Both the position numbers and the translations under genes were made by a program. The notes under the pieces are model-generated. The model searched no databases. It was given only the letters and a program-made list of their open reading frames with translations, and was not told the DNA's origin. Below are positions 18,685 through 27,560 of a DNA stretch of 48,017 nucleotides, in pieces (positions within the stretch are counted from its first letter, which is position 1; each line of letters starts with the position of its first letter). The DNA is from Desulfobacteraceae bacterium (GTDB lineage Bacteria > Desulfobacterota > Desulfobacteria > Desulfobacterales > JAABSP01), in NCBI GenBank assembly GCA_011390065.1, contig JAABTD010000010.1, positions 1 through 48,017 of the forward strand, written 5' to 3'.

Positions 18685-20366
18685 CGAAAGAACTGCGCGA
18701 TGCCTTTGTCGATGTATCCCGCCTGGCCCTTCCTGATGGGGACGTTGACCGGCGAAGGGCGATGGAGAGGGCTTTGGAGCGGCTCCAGGCGGCCATCGAC
18801 GACGCGGGCAAACTGGCGGAAGAGGCCTGGTCGGCCAGTCGGGCAAAGAGTGAATTCCTGGCCAACATGAGCCATGAAATCCGTACGCCCATGAACGGGG
18901 TCATCGGCATGCTCGATCTGGCCCTTGAAACGGAGTTGACCGAGAGTCAACTGGAATATCTCCAGTTGGCCAAATCCTCGGCCGAGGCGCTGCTCTATCT
19001 CCTGAACGACATCCTTGATTTTTCCAAGATCGAAGCGGGCAAGCTGAAAATCGAGGAAACCGCCTTCGGGCTGTCCGATGTGTTGCGGGCCGCGCTGGCG
19101 CCCCTGGAATTTCGGGCGAGGGAGAAAGGGCTGACAGTGAGCTGCCGCCTCGATCCGGGGCTTCCCGGGCGACTGGCGGGCGATCCCTATCGGCTGCGCC
19201 AGATCATCGTCAATCTGGTGCGAAACGCCATCAAGTTCACCGAAACCGGCGAGATCGTCGTCACCGTCGGCCGGGCCGCCGCTGAAACCGCCGCGCCGCC
19301 CCGGGAGGGCGCTTCTTCCGTGGAACTGGAAATCTGCGTTCAAGACACCGGCGTCGGCATCCCCGAGGACAAGCTGGAATGCATCTTTGACGCCTTTGTC
19401 CAGGCGGACGGCGCCATTACCCGGTCCCACGGCGGAGCCGGCCTGGGACTCAACATCAGCAAAAAACTGGCGGAGATGATGGGGGGCCGGATTCGGGGGA
19501 AAAGCCGGCTGGGTCATGGGAGCGCCTTTACCGTCGACCTTCCCATGAGAATTCCTCCCGACGCAAATCCATTCGATGCGAATCCATCCAAAGAGGATCC
19601 GCCCGATGGGCCGGGGGCTCCGGCGGACCCCCCCTCCGTTGCGGGTCTTGAAAAGGGGCGTCAGGCGCACATTCTCCTGGCGGAAGACGATGCGATCAAT
19701 CAGCAGGTCTTTTCCCGGTTCCTGAAAAGCCGCGGGTGCGCAGTAACCCTTGTGGAGAATGGTCAGGCCGCGGTGGCGGCCCACGAAAACGCCGTTTTCG
19801 ACGCCATTCTCATGGACCTTCGGATGCCGACCATGGACGGTCTGGAGGCGACCCGTCGCATCCGGCAAAAGGACCGGCAAACCCCCATCATCGCCTTGAC
19901 GGCTCATGCCTTCAAGGAGGACCGGCAGCGGTGCCTGACCGCGGGAATGAACGGGTATATCGCCAAGCCTGTGGACCGCGTCGATTTTTTCCAGGCCATC
20001 GAACCGTTTCTTCCCGAAGGATCCCCGGGGACGTCGCCGCCTCATCTCCCGAACTGGAGAAGGGCGTCCGCGCCCGCCGGCTCGCTGTCGTTGGAAACGG
20101 CTGAAAAGCTGAAGGCGGATATCGGGTCCGCCCTGGCGGAAGCGGATGCGGCGATGTTGGAAAAAACGGCCAGGGAGATCCGCCGCATCGCCGAAGGGGC
20201 GCTGCCGCCGGCGGCCATGGACGAGGCGTTCCGTCTGGTCTTGTCCGCCCGGGCCGGAGACCTGGACAAGAGTCGGCCTCTGGCCGAGGGGCTTGCCCGG
20301 CGCCTGTCGGCGGTTGCCCGTCAGCCTGGGGACGATCGCTCCGCAACTTTTGGAGAAAACGCATGA
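18681..20366 (+). CDS. Cytosolic hybrid histidine kinase (HisKA-HATPase-receiver)
   Basis: [78 protein letters not shown]; receiver [18 protein letters not shown]...[14 protein letters not shown]. No TM segment or PAS domain recognised. Confidence 0.9.
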   Translation: MTKELRDAFVDVSRLALPDGDVDRRRAMERALERLQAAIDDAGKLAEEAWSASRAKSEFLANMSHEIRTPMNGVIGMLDLALETELTESQLEYLQLAKSSAEALLYLLNDILDFSKIEAGKLKIEETAFGLSDVLRAALAPLEFRAREKGLTVSCRLDPGLPGRLAGDPYRLRQIIVNLVRNAIKFTETGEIVVTVGRAAAETAAPPREGASSVELEICVQDTGVGIPEDKLECIFDAFVQADGAITRSHGGAGLGLNISKKLAEMMGGRIRGKSRLGHGSAFTVDLPMRIPPDANPFDANPSKEDPPDGPGAPADPPSVAGLEKGRQAHILLAEDDAINQQVFSRFLKSRGCAVTLVENGQAAVAAHENAVFDAILMDLRMPTMDGLEATRRIRQKDRQTPIIALTAHAFKEDRQRCLTAGMNGYIAKPVDRVDFFQAIEPFLPEGSPGTSPPHLPNWRRASAPAGSLSLETAEKLKADIGSALAEADAAMLEKTAREIRRIAEGALPPAAMDEAFRLVLSARAGDLDKSRPLAEGLARRLSAVARQPGDDRSATFGENA

Positions 20367-20761
20367 AGATATTGATCGTAGAAGACGATTTTGTGGCCCG
20401 ACGCGCCCTGAAGGAGGTCCTGTCGCCCTATGGAGAATGCGATGTGGTCGTGGACGGCCAAGAGGCGATCCAGGCGTTCCAGCTGGCTTGGGAGGAAAAA
20501 ACGCCCTACGACCTCATCTGCATGGACATCATGATGCCCCATGTGGATGGCCAGGAATCCCTGCGGCGGATCCGGGAGATTGAAAAGGAGATGGGGATCA
20601 AAGGATCGGACGAAGTGCGGGTGATCATGATCTCCGCTCTGGATGATCCCAAAACCGTGATCGACGCCTTTTACCGGGGCGGCGCCACGTCCTACATCGT
20701 CAAGCCGATTCAGAAGAAGGCCCTCATTCAGGAGATTCGCGCCTTCGGCCTGATCCCTTGA
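20363..20761 (+). CDS. CheY-like single-domain response regulator
   Basis: [35 protein letters not shown]...[23 protein letters not shown]...[16 protein letters not shown]. Confidence 0.92.
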   Translation: MKILIVEDDFVARRALKEVLSPYGECDVVVDGQEAIQAFQLAWEEKTPYDLICMDIMMPHVDGQESLRRIREIEKEMGIKGSDEVRVIMISALDDPKTVIDAFYRGGATSYIVKPIQKKALIQEIRAFGLIP

Positions 20762-20837
20762 GTCTTTACCGGAAAGGGTCGATCCCGGCCGAGGTTTCCT
20801 TTGGACAGAAAGGAATCGATGTGTTACAGAGTGTGGC

Positions 20838-21995
20838 ATGATGAATGATCTGCAAGACGCCCGTATCCTGATCGTTGACGATGAGGACATCATTCGGGAA
20901 ATGCTGCAGGAGACGATTGTCTACGCCGGCTACGGCTGCGACATCGCCGGCAACGGCCGGGAGGCTCTGAAACAGGTCTCCCAGGGGGCGATCGATGTGG
21001 TCATCACGGACATCAAGATGCCCGGGATGGACGGCATCGAACTTCTCCAGCGGGTCAAGGAGGAACATGACGTCGACGTCATCGTGATGACCGGCTTTAT
21101 CGAGGATTTCACCTACGAACGGATCATCGAACTCGGCGCCAGCGATTTCATCGGCAAACCCTTCCGCAACAAAGAACTCCTTGTCCGACTCAAGCGGGTC
21201 TTGCGGGAGCGGTCCCTTCTGTCCGAACAGCGGCGCACCCACCAGCAGTTGGTGGAATACAGTCAGGATCTCAACGCCTCTCTCGAAAAGCTCCGCCAGG
21301 CCCACCGGGAGGTGCAGGACGCCTATCTCGACACCATCAACCGGTTGGCCATCGCTGCGGAATATCGAGACGAGGAGACCGGCGATCATATCATCCGCAT
21401 GAGCCGTTACAGCGCCATGATCGGTGAGCGGCTGGGGCTTTCCAATGTCACCGTCGCCAACCTCCGGTACGCCTCTCCCATGCACGACGTGGGCAAGATC
21501 GGCATTCCGGACCGGATTCTGTTGAAGCCCGGCAAGCTCACACCGGATGAATTCGAGATCATGAAAAGCCATACCACCATCGGAGCGGATATCCTGGCCA
21601 ATTCCCGGGCCGATATTCTCCATTACGCCGAGGAAATCGCGCTCTCCCACCACGAACGATGGGATGGAACGGGCTACCCACAGGGCGTTGCCGGAGAGAA
21701 AATTCCCGTCACGGGCCGGATTGTGGGGATCGCCGATGTGTTCGACGCGCTCACTTCCGACCGGCCATACAAAGATGCGTATCCACTGGAGGTGGCCCTG
21801 GAGATCATTCGCCGCGATCGGGGCCGCCACTTTGACCCCGAAGCGGTGGACGCCTTCCTGGGCCTGAAGGACGACATCATCGGGGTGCTCCGGCAGTTCA
21901 ACCCGAACCGTCCCCTCTCTTTCAAGGAGTTTCGGTGGAGCGATCGGGAGACGTATCCCTTTTCCGACTTCATCGCCGACTCCGGCCGTCCTTAA
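20838..21995 (+). CDS. Response regulator with HD-GYP domain (putative c-di-GMP phosphodiesterase)
   Basis: Receiver DARILIVDDEDIIREML...VVITDIKMPGMDGIELLQR; output ETGDHIIRMSRYS...SPMHDVGKIGIPDRILLKPGKLTPDEFEIMKSHTTIGADIL...ALSHHERWDGTGYPQG. Confidence 0.94.
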   Translation: MMNDLQDARILIVDDEDIIREMLQETIVYAGYGCDIAGNGREALKQVSQGAIDVVITDIKMPGMDGIELLQRVKEEHDVDVIVMTGFIEDFTYERIIELGASDFIGKPFRNKELLVRLKRVLRERSLLSEQRRTHQQLVEYSQDLNASLEKLRQAHREVQDAYLDTINRLAIAAEYRDEETGDHIIRMSRYSAMIGERLGLSNVTVANLRYASPMHDVGKIGIPDRILLKPGKLTPDEFEIMKSHTTIGADILANSRADILHYAEEIALSHHERWDGTGYPQGVAGEKIPVTGRIVGIADVFDALTSDRPYKDAYPLEVALEIIRRDRGRHFDPEAVDAFLGLKDDIIGVLRQFNPNRPLSFKEFRWSDRETYPFSDFIADSGRP

Positions 21996-22014
21996 TGCTT
22001 ATGATCCGAGGCTC

Positions 22015-23979
22015 ATGACGCGATCCGAAAAAAAATCCCCTTCCATCGCCGGGTTCCAGAACGCCTTCCATCGCCTTAAACGCCGGTTGACCCGCGGCCT
22101 CTCCGCAGCCTGGTCCGCGGCGCGGCGAAACCGGACGGGCAAAGCGCCTGAGCCGCCGCCGGAAGCGGTCTCGGCGGCATTGACCGACTGCCAGGAGGCC
22201 CTCGTCGCGGCCTGCCAGAACTCGGAGGCGGATTTCCTTCGGCTGGGGAAGGACCTGGAGACCATCCATGCCGATGTGAAGGATCTGGTGGCCGAAACCC
22301 TCGCCACCATCCGCCGGACGGCCGGAGACGACCACGAGAGCGTGCTGATGACCATCGATGGTCTGGTTCGAAAATCCCTGGACGATCTCAACGGTCGGCG
22401 ACGGGAGGTAGCGGCCCGGTTGGACCATATCGACGCCATTATCGACCAGCTGAAAGGGCTCGACCGTCTTTGTTCAGCCATGGAGCGGCTCACCATGAAC
22501 CTGCGGGTGGTGGGGTTCAATATCCGGGTGGAAAGCGCCCGGTCCACGGATTCCCAGGATATGTTCGGGGTCGTGTCGGAACAGATCAACCGACTATCCG
22601 ACCATGTCGACCAGAACGCGGAACGGTTCCGGGAGGATGTCCGGGATGCCGCTGATCGGCAACTCGCGGCCCATGACGGGATTTCCCGCAGCCTGGACCG
22701 GCTGGACGGGCTGGCCTCGGGAGCGGCCCGGGCCGTGAAGGGGTCGGCGAAGGACATTGAAAAGCTCATGGCCGGGTCCCTTTCCGCCGTCAAAGAGGCC
22801 GAAACCCATCTCAAAGCCATCTCCCGCGAAGTCGGAGAGGTGGTGGCGGGGATCCAGATCCATGACAGCATGAGCCAGCGCATCACCCACATCAACAAGG
22901 CTCTGGACGACGCCGCCGCCCTCTGCACGCCCCATTCCAGCGAGTTGATCCGCTACGGAGACGTGGAAGACCGTCGGTTTACCGCCGCCCATTCCATTAT
23001 CGAACTCCAGATCGCCCAGCTTCAGCGGATCATCTCGGACATCGAGACGGGCCACAGGGACACCCAACGGGCGTTCGATCGCATCGGAACGGAGATCGAA
23101 GGACTTGCCGACAGCCTGCTGGGGCTGAAGGCGGGGATGCCGGCGGCGTCATCGGGCGCTGCAGCGGATCACGATCCCTTCGACGCGCTCCGGAACGATC
23201 TGTTCGGGTTCCACGCTCTGCTGACGGAGGCGTCGGAACTGGTGACGCGAATCCAGGAAACGGCCGATGCCGCGGTCGCAACAACAGAACAGCTGGAGGG
23301 CCACATGGCCCAGGTGGACGGCATTGGTTTTGAAATCCGGATGATCGCCCTCAACGCCATTATCAAGGCGACCCATCTGGGGAAAACGGGCAGCGCCCTG
23401 GAGGTGGTGGCCCAGGAGGTCAATACGCTTTCCAACCAGACCAATGGTTTCGTGGCCCGCGTCAAAGAGGTGCTGAACAGCGTTGTGAAGCAGGTCCGGG
23501 AACTTAACGGCGACGCGTTGATCGAAGGGAAGGCGGCTGAAGAAGGTGAGACGGCTCTCGCCGCGTCCATTTCCGAAGTGACCGGGGCGTACCAACGGTT
23601 TCGAGACGCCTCTTCAGATATCGTGGGCCGGGCCGGGGATCTCAGAAAAGAGATTGCAGAAACCCTCTCCCACCTGAGATTCCTGCCAACGCTCTGGGGG
23701 GATCTGTCGGTCCTTCAGGAGCGGATGGAAAAGATCGCCGACTTGCTTCAGCCCCGGATCCGGGAAGATCTCCGGGCTTCGGTGGATGAAGTCAACCAAC
23801 TCACGGAGCGCTACACCATGCACCTGGAGCGGGGGATTCACCGTCAACTTCTGGGGAAAGGAACCGGGAGCAGCGCTCCGAACGCCAAATCGGCATCCGA
23901 AACAGCGCCCGAAGCGGCCCCCAAAAAGAGAAAAACGCCGGAGACAGACGATCTGGGAGACAATGTCGAACTTTTTTGA
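22015..23979 (+). CDS. Soluble MCP-like coiled-coil signalling protein with two degenerate signalling-tip segments and a CheZ-like DxxxQ motif
   Basis: 654 aa, no TM segment; MNLRVVGFNIRVESARSTDSQDMFGVVSEQINRLSDHV and GFEIRMIALNAIIKATHLGKTGSALEVVAQEVNTLSNQT; GIQIHDSMSQRITHINKAL between them; C-terminus LGDNVELF. Confidence 0.7.
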   Translation: MTRSEKKSPSIAGFQNAFHRLKRRLTRGLSAAWSAARRNRTGKAPEPPPEAVSAALTDCQEALVAACQNSEADFLRLGKDLETIHADVKDLVAETLATIRRTAGDDHESVLMTIDGLVRKSLDDLNGRRREVAARLDHIDAIIDQLKGLDRLCSAMERLTMNLRVVGFNIRVESARSTDSQDMFGVVSEQINRLSDHVDQNAERFREDVRDAADRQLAAHDGISRSLDRLDGLASGAARAVKGSAKDIEKLMAGSLSAVKEAETHLKAISREVGEVVAGIQIHDSMSQRITHINKALDDAAALCTPHSSELIRYGDVEDRRFTAAHSIIELQIAQLQRIISDIETGHRDTQRAFDRIGTEIEGLADSLLGLKAGMPAASSGAAADHDPFDALRNDLFGFHALLTEASELVTRIQETADAAVATTEQLEGHMAQVDGIGFEIRMIALNAIIKATHLGKTGSALEVVAQEVNTLSNQTNGFVARVKEVLNSVVKQVRELNGDALIEGKAAEEGETALAASISEVTGAYQRFRDASSDIVGRAGDLRKEIAETLSHLRFLPTLWGDLSVLQERMEKIADLLQPRIREDLRASVDEVNQLTERYTMHLERGIHRQLLGKGTGSSAPNAKSASETAPEAAPKKRKTPETDDLGDNVELF

Positions 23980-23992
23980 AGGAGTGTCTTAG

Positions 23993-24358
23993 ATGGCCAA
24001 ACGCATCATGACGGCAGATGATTCAACCAGCGTCCGCCAGATGGTCAGTTTTACCCTGAAGCAGTCGGGCTATGAAGTGGTGGAGGCGGCAGACGGGCGG
24101 GCGGCCCTGACGGCAATCGCCGCGTCCCCGGTGGACATGCTGATCACCGACCTTAACATGCCCGGACTCGACGGCATTGAATTGATCCGGGAGGTGAGGA
24201 AAGATCCCCGTTGCCGGTTCATCCCCATTATCATGCTGACCACGGAATCCCAGGGCGCCAAAAAACAAGAGGGGAAATCAGCCGGCGCCACCGGATGGAT
24301 CGTCAAGCCGTTTAAGCCGGAACAGTTGTTGGCTGTGGTCAAGAAGGTGCTGGGCTGA
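23993..24358 (+). CDS. cheY: Chemotaxis response regulator CheY
   Basis: MAKRIMTADDSTSVRQMVSFTLKQSGYEVVEAADGRAAL...DMLITDLNMPGLDGIELIREVR...MLTTES...WIVKPFKPEQLLAVVKKVL. Confidence 0.94.
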   Translation: MAKRIMTADDSTSVRQMVSFTLKQSGYEVVEAADGRAALTAIAASPVDMLITDLNMPGLDGIELIREVRKDPRCRFIPIIMLTTESQGAKKQEGKSAGATGWIVKPFKPEQLLAVVKKVLG

Positions 24359-24473
24359 TCAAAAAAAATGGACAAGCGGCGGACAGACCCGCGCCCGGTG
24401 ATCGGATGCGCCATTCGGACGCCCTCGATCATCGGAATACGAGATACAAGCGACGGACCAGGAGATTGGATAG

Positions 24474-24986
24474 ATGTCAAGGCTTACGGAAACAGTCGAT
24501 CAGGCGGTCAGGGCCATGGGAGAGAAGGAGGGCAAATACCTCACCTTCACCCTGGCCGATGAAGAATACGGCATCGGCATCCTGAAAATCAAGGAGATCA
24601 TCGGGATGATGCCCATCACGCCGGTGCCGCGGACCCCGTCCTTTGTCAAAGGGGTCGTCAACCTCCGGGGGAAGGTGATTCCGGTCATCGATCTGCGCCT
24701 TCGCTTCGGACTGACCGCCATGGAATACACGGACCGAACCTGCATCATCGTGGTGGAGATCGCCGGCGAATCGGGCAGCGTCATGGTGGGACTGGTGGTG
24801 GACACCGTGTCGGAGGTGCTCAACATCAAATCCAACGACATCGAGGAGACGCCGGCCTTCGGCGCAAAGCTGGACACCGACTACATCCTGGGCATGGCCA
24901 AGATGGAGGGCGGCGTCAAGATCCTTCTGGATATCGACAAGGTGCTTCGGTCCGAAGAGATCAAACTTCTGGAAAAAAGCAGTTGA
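24474..24986 (+). CDS. cheW: CheW coupling protein (second copy)
   Basis: KYLTFTLADEEYGIGILKIKEIIGMMPITPVPRTPSFVKGVVNLRGKVIPVIDLRLRFGL. Confidence 0.95.
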   Translation: MSRLTETVDQAVRAMGEKEGKYLTFTLADEEYGIGILKIKEIIGMMPITPVPRTPSFVKGVVNLRGKVIPVIDLRLRFGLTAMEYTDRTCIIVVEIAGESGSVMVGLVVDTVSEVLNIKSNDIEETPAFGAKLDTDYILGMAKMEGGVKILLDIDKVLRSEEIKLLEKSS

Positions 24987-25001
24987 ACCGGTTGACCTAT
25001 C

Positions 25002-25751
25002 ATGCGGGTTTTTGACTTCGACGGCGTGCTGGTGGATTCCGTCCGGGAAGTGGCGGTCACCGGCTACACCGCCGTGACCGGAGAGCCGGCTGCCGGTTTG
25101 GACGATCTGCCGCCGAACCTGTTTCCCCTTTTCAGGCGGAACCGACCCCTGATCCGGTCCGCGCCGGAGCTGTTCACCCTGATGACCTGGTGCGTGGACC
25201 GGTATGCAACCGACCCGGAAGCCCGGTTGAGCCCCGAGGCCTTCCAGGAGATGCTGGACCGCGAACCATTGTCGCCGAACGAGCGGGCGTCCCGTTTCTT
25301 CAAGGCACGGGAACGGGTCATGGCGGCGGACCGGGATGCCTGGATGGCCCTGAACGCGCCCTTCCAGCCCCTCTGGGACCGGTTGCGGGAAAAGGGCGGA
25401 GACGGCCCGGTGATCCTGACCAACAAAAACCGGGCGGCGGTGCTGGAGATTTGTCGCCATTTCGGTTTGACGGCAAAGCCGGAAAACATTTACGGCGGCG
25501 ACGACAACCGACCCAAGACCGATCGGATGGAAATGCTGGTCGCCCGCTTCGGCGATCGTCCTTACGCTTTTATCGATGACGCCCTGGAAAATCTCCGGCA
25601 GATGGCCCATCATTTCAACGGGAAGGAGACCGTGGTCCGTCCCATCCTGGCCCGGTGGGGATATCTGAAGCCCGGCGATGTTGACGAGGCCCGCCGTTTA
25701 GGCTATGATGTGATCCATCAAGATGATCTGGCGGCGGCCCTGAACAGGTAA
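25002..25751 (+). CDS. HAD-superfamily hydrolase
   Basis: MRVFDFDGVLVDSVREVAVTGY; VILTNKNRAAVLEICRHFGL; YAFIDDALENLRQ. Confidence 0.75.
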   Translation: MRVFDFDGVLVDSVREVAVTGYTAVTGEPAAGLDDLPPNLFPLFRRNRPLIRSAPELFTLMTWCVDRYATDPEARLSPEAFQEMLDREPLSPNERASRFFKARERVMAADRDAWMALNAPFQPLWDRLREKGGDGPVILTNKNRAAVLEICRHFGLTAKPENIYGGDDNRPKTDRMEMLVARFGDRPYAFIDDALENLRQMAHHFNGKETVVRPILARWGYLKPGDVDEARRLGYDVIHQDDLAAALNR

Positions 25752-25816
25752 CCGCATGCGGCTCAGCGACGCCGCAAACGTTGCAAATCGAACTTCTCCA
25801 ACAATCCGGTCTGTCG

Positions 25817-26302
25817 ATGCACTTCATGCGATCGCTGAAATGGATGGCGGTATTCGGTTTTCTCGCAACGGCCCTGGCCTGCAGCGAGGAATCCCCCTAC
25901 TGCGGCTCGCCCAATTTTACCGATGCTTCGGGAACCTACCGCAAGCAAATCGCACTGACCACAACCCAATTCAAAAAACGGATCGCCGATTACCGCAACC
26001 CCCGCCTCGGCCTCTGGTTTTCCCTGGACGACGACCGGGTCTACTCCTCCAACCATTTCTATTACAACGGCCGTGATCGAACCTGGCCGATCTCCGATCA
26101 CCAGGAGCGCCTCTACTTCCAGGTTTTCCACAACAGTGATCCCGAAGCCCCCGAAGAAGCCCGGGTCACCGTTATAGGTCATGCCCAGGAACGGAGAGGC
26201 AATGACGGCGAATGGGAAAAAACCCGTCATTTCTGCCGCGCGGAACCCCACTTCATGCGGATTGCCGAAAATATTCACAATCATTTGGCGGGAAGACCCT
26301 GA
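25817..26302 (+). CDS. Hypothetical lipoprotein
   Basis: MHFMRSLKWMAVFGFLATALACSEESPYCG, a lipobox-like ALAC after a hydrophobic stretch. ORF 25781..26302; start uncertain. Confidence 0.6.
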   Translation: MHFMRSLKWMAVFGFLATALACSEESPYCGSPNFTDASGTYRKQIALTTTQFKKRIADYRNPRLGLWFSLDDDRVYSSNHFYYNGRDRTWPISDHQERLYFQVFHNSDPEAPEEARVTVIGHAQERRGNDGEWEKTRHFCRAEPHFMRIAENIHNHLAGRP

Positions 26303-26408
26303 CGCCCCAAAAGCAAAAGCGTTCCTGCTGTTGCCGGGCAACATTGCTGTCGATGCAATGGCCGGTATTGGGGATGTTGTCCGAGAGTCGATCGATCTTA
26401 AATAAAAT

Positions 26409-27560
26409 ATGAATAAACAAAAAACAAAACTTACATGTTTGGATTTCTTTGCAGGAAGTGGGCTTGTTGCAGAAGGCTTAAAAGGCTTTTTTGAAACCGT
26501 CTGGGCTAACGATGTTTGCGAGAAAAAGGCCAATGTTTTTTGCGCCAACCATGACAAAAAAATCTTCCATCTTGGTTCTATAGAAGATGTGCAAGGCAGC
26601 GAGCTGCCATATGGGATTTTATCTTGGGGCAGTTTTCCATGCCAGGATCTTTCGCTGGCCGGGAACATGGGCGGGCTTTCCAGCTTCCGAAGCGGAATGG
26701 TCTGGCATTGGCTAAGGGTAATGGATGAGCTTCCGCAAAGACCGCCCATTGTGGTCGCTGAAAATGTCGTTGGTTTGGTTTCGGCTTCCAAAGGTGAACA
26801 TTATCGGATATTCCATAACGCTCTTGTTGAAAGAGGTTACAAGGTTGGCGCTGTCATAATTGACGCTTCTCACTGGGTTCCTCAGTCGAGAAAGCGTGTT
26901 TTCGTCATAGCCGTGAATGATAGCATTCCGACCGAACAATTTGAAACAGATCAGCCCATTTGGTGCCACTCCTCCCCAATCGTCCGTACGGCTAAAGGGC
27001 TTGACAACTGGGTGTTGTGGCATTTACCAAAGCCACCAGATCGAAAAAAGAAATTAGATGATCTAATTGAATTCAACGCACCCTGCGACGACCCCGAAAA
27101 GCAGAAACGACTGCTGAATTTAATACCGGAAAAACATCGTGATAAAATGGAAACTTTCTTCCAAAATCATCGAGCGGTCTTCCCTGGCTATAAACGCATC
27201 AGAAATGGCAGGCAGGTTTTGGAATTACGTTTCGATGGCGTGGCGGGATGTCTGCGAACGCCACAAGGCGGCAGCAGCCGGCAATTTTTGGTCATCAAGG
27301 ACAACGGCTCTTTCAGAACACGCCTGCTTACGGTAAAGGAGGCGGCTTCGCTGATGGGCGCTCCAAAAAACTATAAACTGCCAGGTACTTATAACGACGG
27401 TTACAAAGCTATGGGTGATGCTGTCGCTGTCCCCGTTACCCAATATCTTGCTGAGACGTTGCTGGCTCCGCTCGCTGAACTTATAAGGAATTCGTTCATA
27501 AGAACCGCTGCAGAAATGCGGATCTCCCGGGGTAAACAACCGAAGGACAGACTGCCATGA
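26409..27560 (+). CDS. DNA (cytosine-5-)-methyltransferase, apparently solitary
   Basis: TCLDFFAGSGLVAEGLKGFFETVWANDVCEKKANVF (motif I), GSFPCQDLSLAGN (PCQ motif IV), VVAENVVGLVS (ENV motif VI), QSRKRVFVIAV (QxRxR motif VIII), C-terminal GDAVAVPVTQYLAE (motif X-like). More AT-rich than neighbours. Confidence 0.92.
   Translation: MNKQKTKLTCLDFFAGSGLVAEGLKGFFETVWANDVCEKKANVFCANHDKKIFHLGSIEDVQGSELPYGILSWGSFPCQDLSLAGNMGGLSSFRSGMVWHWLRVMDELPQRPPIVVAENVVGLVSASKGEHYRIFHNALVERGYKVGAVIIDASHWVPQSRKRVFVIAVNDSIPTEQFETDQPIWCHSSPIVRTAKGLDNWVLWHLPKPPDRKKKLDDLIEFNAPCDDPEKQKRLLNLIPEKHRDKMETFFQNHRAVFPGYKRIRNGRQVLELRFDGVAGCLRTPQGGSSRQFLVIKDNGSFRTRLLTVKEAASLMGAPKNYKLPGTYNDGYKAMGDAVAVPVTQYLAETLLAPLAELIRNSFIRTAAEMRISRGKQPKDRLP

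Noticed and set aside
17479-18846. 455-aa minus-strand ORF
   Set aside because: Antisense shadow of cheB and neighbours.
18588-20045. 485-aa minus-strand ORF
   Set aside because: Antisense shadow of the hybrid histidine kinase.
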